42,510 nt of DNA from Pseudoflavonifractor capillosus (GTDB lineage Bacteria > Bacillota > Clostridia > Oscillospirales > Oscillospiraceae): assembly GCF_016902575.1 (NCBI RefSeq), contig NZ_JACSNZ010000014.1:1-42510 (forward strand), written 5' to 3'. The position numbers were made by a program, and so were the translations under genes. The notes beneath the pieces are model-generated. The model saw only the letters and a program-made list of their open reading frames with translations. It did no database searches and was not told where the DNA came from. This document shows, in pieces, positions 39,338 through 42,510 of the stretch (positions are counted from its first letter, which is position 1; every line of letters starts with the position of its first letter).

Positions 39338-39963
39338 AGCTTCTTCAAAAAGCTGCGGCGGTGGATGGGGCATGGCCCGTGCTGCCGCAGCAACTCATAG
39401 TGAAGCTTGGTGGGATAGCCCTTATGTTGGTCAAACGCATATTGGGGGTACACCTTGGCCATCTCCTCCATATGCCGATCCCGGCTGACCTTGGCCAGAA
39501 TGGACGCTGCGGCAATGCAGGCAGAATGGGCGTCCCCCTTCACCACCGTCTGGTGGGGTGAGGTAATGGCACAGCGGCTGCCGTGGTCCCGATTCCCATC
39601 CACCAGTACCAGCTCAGGAGCAGGCTTTAGCCCGTCAATGGCCCGCTGCATGGCCAGCATCCGGCAGTTGAGTATGTCCAGCTGGTCGATCTCCTCCGGC
39701 TCAGCCCAGGCCACGCTCCAGCTCAACGCCTGCTCCCGGATGATGTCAAAGAGCAGCTCCCGCCGCCGGGGTGTCACCTTCTTAGAGTCATTGAGGTAGG
39801 GCAGCTGGATGTCCCGAGGCAGGATCACTGCCCCAGCATACACCCGCCCGGCCAAGGGGCCTGCCCCAGCCTCATCCACACCGGCCATCAGCTCCACACC
39901 CCTCTGGGTACGCACTTCTTCATCCCACGCATAGAGGCCAATATGATTCTCTTCCTTATTCAT
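39334..39963 (-). CDS. rnhB: Ribonuclease HII
   Basis: 209-residue enzyme that removes ribonucleotides from DNA and RNA primers. The active-site acids are D30-E31 in GVDEAGAGPLAG, Asp in VLVDGNRD and Asp in VVKGDAHSACIAAASILAKVSRD. The C-terminal YPQYAFDQHKGYPT motif is conserved. The true start is ATG 39963, which has GGAGGAC upstream and overlaps the 3' end of rbgA by eight bases; the longer frame upstream is shadow sequence. Confidence 0.96.
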   Translation of the reverse strand: MNKEENHIGLYAWDEEVRTQRGVELMAGVDEAGAGPLAGRVYAGAVILPRDIQLPYLNDSKKVTPRRRELLFDIIREQALSWSVAWAEPEEIDQLDILNCRMLAMQRAIDGLKPAPELVLVDGNRDHGSRCAITSPHQTVVKGDAHSACIAAASILAKVSRDRHMEEMAKVYPQYAFDQHKGYPTKLHYELLRQHGPCPIHRRSFLKKL

Positions 39964-40816
39964 GAATGTCCTCCGGCCGTTCCAGGGTAAAGCGTCCCAG
40001 CTTGCCACCCCGGAACTCGTCCAGCAGCACCCGGGACATCCGTTCCGTGTCCACCTCGCCCCCGGAAATGAGCATGCCACGCTTGCGGGCTGCCATCTCC
40101 AGCAGCTCCCAGCCCGCTTTTCCATCCACATCCTTGAGCTTGTACCGCTCCTCCAACACGCCGGGATAATGGGCACTCAACAGCGCCATCAGGCCACAGG
40201 CCAGCTCCTCCCCGTCCAGGATCTCATCCCGCACAGCGCCGGTGAAGGCCAGGTGCATTCCCGTGGTCTCGTCCTCAAATTTGGGCCAGAGAATGCCGGG
40301 GGTGTCCAGCAGATCCAGGCCCTGGTCGATGTTCACCCACTGCTTGCCCCGGGTGACACCAGGCCGATCCCCCGCCTTGGCAGACTTGCGCCGTGCCACC
40401 TTATTGATAAAGGTGGATTTGCCCACGTTGGGTACCCCCACCACCATCACACGCACCGGGCGGCCCACCTGGCCCTTGGCCCGCCATGCCTCAATCTTCT
40501 CCCGCAGGGCCTGCTTGACCACGTTGGAAAATTGGTTGACCCCCTTACCGGTCTTGGCATCCGTCTCCAGCACGGCATACCCCTTTTGCCGGAACCATGC
40601 CATCCACTGGGCGGTGACCTTGGGGTCTGCCTGGTCGGCCCGGTTGAAAATAATCATGCGGGGTCGATCCCCCACCATGGAGTCAATATCCGGGTTGCGG
40701 CTGGAGATGGGAATGCGGGCATCCACCACCTCTGCCACCATGTCCACAAACTTCACATCCTCCTCCATCTGGCGGCGGGTCTTGGTCATGTGGCCGGGAT
40801 ACCATTGGATGTTCAT
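39956..40816 (-). CDS. rbgA: Ribosome biogenesis GTPase RbgA (YlqF)
   Basis: 286-residue circularly permuted GTPase needed for late 50S assembly. The order is G4 NRAD (58-61), G5 TDAKTG, G1 GVPNVGKST (127-135), G2 PGVTRG and G3 DTPG (171-174). The N-terminus MNIQWYPGHMTKTRRQM is family-typical, and the C-terminal ANTAR-like helical domain ends RFTLERPED. It is first gene of the unit running to the metallophosphoesterase and sits right after rplS, the order found in Bacillus (rplS-ylqF-rnhB). Confidence 0.96.
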   Translation of the reverse strand: MNIQWYPGHMTKTRRQMEEDVKFVDMVAEVVDARIPISSRNPDIDSMVGDRPRMIIFNRADQADPKVTAQWMAWFRQKGYAVLETDAKTGKGVNQFSNVVKQALREKIEAWRAKGQVGRPVRVMVVGVPNVGKSTFINKVARRKSAKAGDRPGVTRGKQWVNIDQGLDLLDTPGILWPKFEDETTGMHLAFTGAVRDEILDGEELACGLMALLSAHYPGVLEERYKLKDVDGKAGWELLEMAARKRGMLISGGEVDTERMSRVLLDEFRGGKLGRFTLERPEDIHE

Positions 40817-40867
40817 ACTCGTCCCCTTTCTCTGGGAGCCCTGCCCCCAGTGTAAACATTTTGATTT

Positions 40868-40896
40868 ATTATACTAAATTCTTCTGCTCAGGAAAA
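40868..40896 (-). promoter_or_regulatory. Candidate promoter of rbgA unit
   Basis: On the minus strand a perfect TATAAT (40873-40868) with a poor -35 (TTTTCC, 40896-40891) at 17 bases. It lies between the rplS terminator and the rbgA start. Confidence 0.45.
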
Positions 40897-40908
40897 GAGG
40901 GAAAATAC

Positions 40909-40938
40909 AAAAAAAGGAGCGGATATTCCGCTCCTTTT
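40909..40938 (-). terminator. Terminator of rplS
   Basis: AAAAGGAGCGGA (40912-40923) and TCCGCTCCTTTT (40927-40938) form a perfect 12-bp stem with a TAT loop. On the minus strand it is followed by TTTTTTTG. It starts 16 bases after the rplS stop. Confidence 0.93.
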
Positions 40939-40953
40939 CTCGTGCAACTGGAA

Positions 40954-41295
40954 TTACAGATCTTCCTTGACCTTAGCAGCCTTACCCACACGGTCACGCA
41001 GGTAGTACAGCTTGGCGCGGCGCACCTTACCACGACGGACAGTCTCCACCTTCTCGATGGTGGGAGCGTGCAGGGGGAACACCTTCTCCACGCCCACGCC
41101 GTAGGAAACACGACGCACGGTGAAGGTCTCCTCGATGCCACCGTGCTTCTTGGCGATGACAGTGCCCTCGAACACCTGGATACGCTCACGGTTGCCTTCC
41201 TTAACACGGATGTGAACACGCACGGTGTCACCCACGTTGGCCACGGGAGCCTCTTCCTTCAGATACTTGTCGCTAAATTGCTTCAGCAGTTCCAT
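40954..41295 (-). CDS. rplS: 50S ribosomal protein L19
   Basis: 113 residues of normal family length, located at the 30S-50S interface. Conserved stretches include [22 protein letters not shown]-like [53 protein letters not shown] and [16 protein letters not shown]. Shine-Dalgarno GGAGGA is eight bases upstream. It has its own promoter and a strong terminator, so it is a monocistronic ribosomal gene. A leader of about 70 bases precedes it. Confidence 0.98.
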   Translation of the reverse strand: MELLKQFSDKYLKEEAPVANVGDTVRVHIRVKEGNRERIQVFEGTVIAKKHGGIEETFTVRRVSYGVGVEKVFPLHAPTIEKVETVRRGKVRRAKLYYLRDRVGKAAKVKEDL

Positions 41296-41373
41296 TGATA
41301 TTTCCTCCTAATCTTCAGGCGTTCGTGCATCATACACCGATGTGCAGAGGACCACCCTTTTTCAGACCGAGAT

Positions 41374-41402
41374 ATTGTACCATAGCCCCCGGAAGAAATC
41401 AA
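41374..41402 (-). promoter_or_regulatory. Promoter of rplS
   Basis: On the minus strand TTGATT (41402-41397) and TACAAT (41379-41374) with a 17-base spacer and an extended -10 (TGG before TACAAT). The leader of about 70 bases could hold an L19-type autoregulatory structure, but only a short GCATC/GATGC stem is visible. Confidence 0.75.
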
Positions 41403-41406
41403 CCCT

Positions 41407-42003
41407 TTATTCCCTTCTTTTTCTTTTTTCTCGCCACCATCCCAGCGTCTCCCTGCGCACGATTCCCCAGAACAGCCAGGCAGAGGTGAGCAGCAGGGTG
41501 AGGTTGGCGTACAGTCCCACGAGAATGGCTCCCAGCCCCAGCAGTCCGCCCACCAGCACCGCCGAGATGGCCGTCTCCCATCGCTGGGCCCGCTCCGGCC
41601 CCAACAGAGGCGTGAGGTAATCGTGGAGTATCCTGGCCCCGTCCAGGGGCACAATAGGAATCAGGTTGAAGCCCCCCACCCCCACACTCAGCACCGCCAG
41701 AATGTGCAGTTTGCCTGCCCAGGCCAATGCGCTGAGCAGCATATTGGCCACCGGCCCTGCCAGAGCCACCACGGTGTCCTCCCCATAGGAGATGGTTCTG
41801 GGGTAGACCACCGCCATCTCGGCACCCACTGCGGTGAGCCGCACCTGATCCAGCCGCCCGCCCAGCCACTTGGCTGCTGCCACATGGCCCAACTCATGCA
41901 CCAGGCAGGCCAACAGTCCCCAGGGCAGCAGTCCCACCCCTTCATCTAAATAGAACAGCACCCCCAGCACCAGCCAAAACCCCGCACTCACCTTCCACTC
42001 CAT
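41407..42003 (-). CDS. SpoIVFB-like site-2 protease, family M50
   Basis: 198-residue intramembrane metalloprotease. The HExxH motif is H36-E-L-G-H40 inside a hydrophobic helix, and the third ligand lies in FNLIPIVPLDGARIL (NPDG-type). About five to six helices and a basic C-terminal tail (REKRKRRE) are present. The frame is open to 42057, but the ATG at 42003 is two bases after the stop of the upstream M23-domain gene, which suggests coupling. The gene pair LytM-domain protein then M50 protease reproduces the spoIVFA-spoIVFB order, so a pro-sigma-K processing role is likely, though other site-2 proteases are possible. The ribosome site is weak. Confidence 0.82.
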   Translation of the reverse strand: MEWKVSAGFWLVLGVLFYLDEGVGLLPWGLLACLVHELGHVAAAKWLGGRLDQVRLTAVGAEMAVVYPRTISYGEDTVVALAGPVANMLLSALAWAGKLHILAVLSVGVGGFNLIPIVPLDGARILHDYLTPLLGPERAQRWETAISAVLVGGLLGLGAILVGLYANLTLLLTSAWLFWGIVRRETLGWWREKRKRRE

Positions 42004-42004
42004 C

Positions 42005-42510
42005 TCAGGACGGGTCAACATAGTAGGCGGGATCCAGGCGGATATTGTCCTTTTCAATGGTCAGATGCAAGTGTGGACCCGTGGCCATTCCGGTCTCTCC
42101 CACCAGAGCCACCGTCTGTCCGCACTTCACCTCATCCCCCTTTTGTACCAGCAGCTTGCTGCAATGGGCATAAAAGCTGCTGACCCCATTGCCATGGGTG
42201 ATCTTCAAGTATAGACCAAAGTCATCGTCACTTCTCCCAATATACTCCACCACGCCATCGGCAAAGGCCACAATGTCGGTGCCCTCGTCGGCAGCGATGT
42301 CCAGGGCCAGGTGGAACTCATGCTCCTGGGTGATGGGGTGGGTTCGGTAGCCAAAGGTAGAGGTCACCGGTCCCATCACCGGACACACCGTCTTGGACAG
42401 TCCCAGCTCGTAATACTCATAGCTGACATTGGCAGGCAGAGCCACCCCTTCCGGGCTATACTCCTGGGCCACTGCCGTCACCACCGCAGGAGTTGGAACC
42501 GGGGTTGGTT
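42005..42510 (-). CDS. M23/LytM-domain protein, SpoIVFA-like (5' end outside window)
   Basis: C-terminal 168 or so residues of a larger protein; the frame remains open at the window edge through a Pro/Thr linker (PTPVPTPAV). The M23 peptidase domain has the STFGYRTHP entry, HLALDIAADEGTDI (H-x3-D) and GPHLHLTI (H-x-H), so the zinc ligands look intact, unlike the degenerate B. subtilis SpoIVFA. It directly precedes the M50 protease gene. Most likely it anchors or regulates that protease in the outer forespore membrane during sporulation (inference). An ordinary cell-wall endopeptidase is the alternative. Confidence 0.8.
   Translation of the reverse strand, partial: PTPVPTPAVVTAVAQEYSPEGVALPANVSYEYYELGLSKTVCPVMGPVTSTFGYRTHPITQEHEFHLALDIAADEGTDIVAFADGVVEYIGRSDDDFGLYLKITHGNGVSSFYAHCSKLLVQKGDEVKCGQTVALVGETGMATGPHLHLTIEKDNIRLDPAYYVDPS

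Noticed and set aside
41296-41373. L19 autoregulatory leader RNA
   Set aside because: Only a short GCATC/GATGC stem is visible; without a covariance search it cannot be supported as a separate feature.
1-42510. tRNA, rRNA, CRISPR array or prophage
   Set aside because: No cloverleaf-like segments, rRNA stretches, regularly spaced repeats or phage structural genes were recognised.

Overview
The window is chromosomal DNA of a low-to-moderate-GC-phylum but GC-rich, spore-forming anaerobic firmicute. The best fit is a gut Oscillospiraceae of the Flavonifractor / Lawsonibacter / Intestinimonas kind; this is inferred from gene content and codon use, not from a database search. Evidence: a SpoIIGA-SigE pair and SigG, a SpoIVFA/SpoIVFB-like pair, a Clostridia-type tig-clpP-clpX-lon-engB cluster, a DUF3343 / class V aminotransferase pair, strong GGAGG ribosome sites and sigma-A promoters. 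No rRNA, tRNA, CRISPR array, prophage or intact transposase was seen.

Layout. 1-369: a highly structured non-coding stretch (stacked hairpins, possibly an IS200/IS605-type end or dispersed repeat). 370-1970 (+): an FAD oxidoreductase with a C-terminal Rieske domain, overlapping a 53-residue conserved small protein. 2022-4992 (-): an operon of a HAD phosphatase, an SLC45-like MFS transporter and a membrane-anchored glycerophosphodiesterase. 5086-8537 (+): a self-contained module of an XRE repressor, a DUF3169-like membrane protein, a small two-helix protein and an ABC ATPase/permease pair, headed by a sigma-A promoter embedded in two TGACAA dyads. 8642-9769 (+): a DUF362 / 2x[4Fe-4S] protein. 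10084-15081 (+): a 1665-residue sortase-anchored modular surface protein with carbohydrate-binding-like domains and a putative glycosidase core. 15152-17997 (-): a YesM/YesN-type two-component system, divergent from an orphan solute-binding lipoprotein (18270-19814, +). These four genes look like a glycan sensing/handling locus.

19942-22427 carries the sporulation sigma factors. spoIIGA-sigE is on the minus strand. sigG is on the plus strand and convergent with sigE, rather than tandem with it as in Bacillus. sigG begins at a GTG whose Shine-Dalgarno is sealed in a long hairpin. The spoIIG promoter shows the stretched -35/-10 spacing known for Spo0A-activated promoters.

22444-42510 is entirely on the minus strand and mostly housekeeping. 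In transcription order: SpoIVFA-like (cut by the window edge) - SpoIVFB-like; rplS; rbgA-rnhB-yraN-dipeptidase-thrC-metallophosphoesterase; tig-clpP-clpX-lon-engB-FAH hydrolase; a CarD-family regulator; ispD-ispF; DUF3343-class V aminotransferase; rarA-DUF951-hisC. Promoters and terminators separate most of these units. Several intra-operon hairpins (tig/clpP, clpP/clpX, clpX/lon) suggest segment-specific mRNA levels.

The most notable observations are the inverted sigG with its RBS-occluding leader, the TGACAA-dyad-controlled ABC module, the putative uncharacterised glycosidase in the giant surface protein beside an orphan binding protein and YesMN system, and the structured repeat at the left edge.
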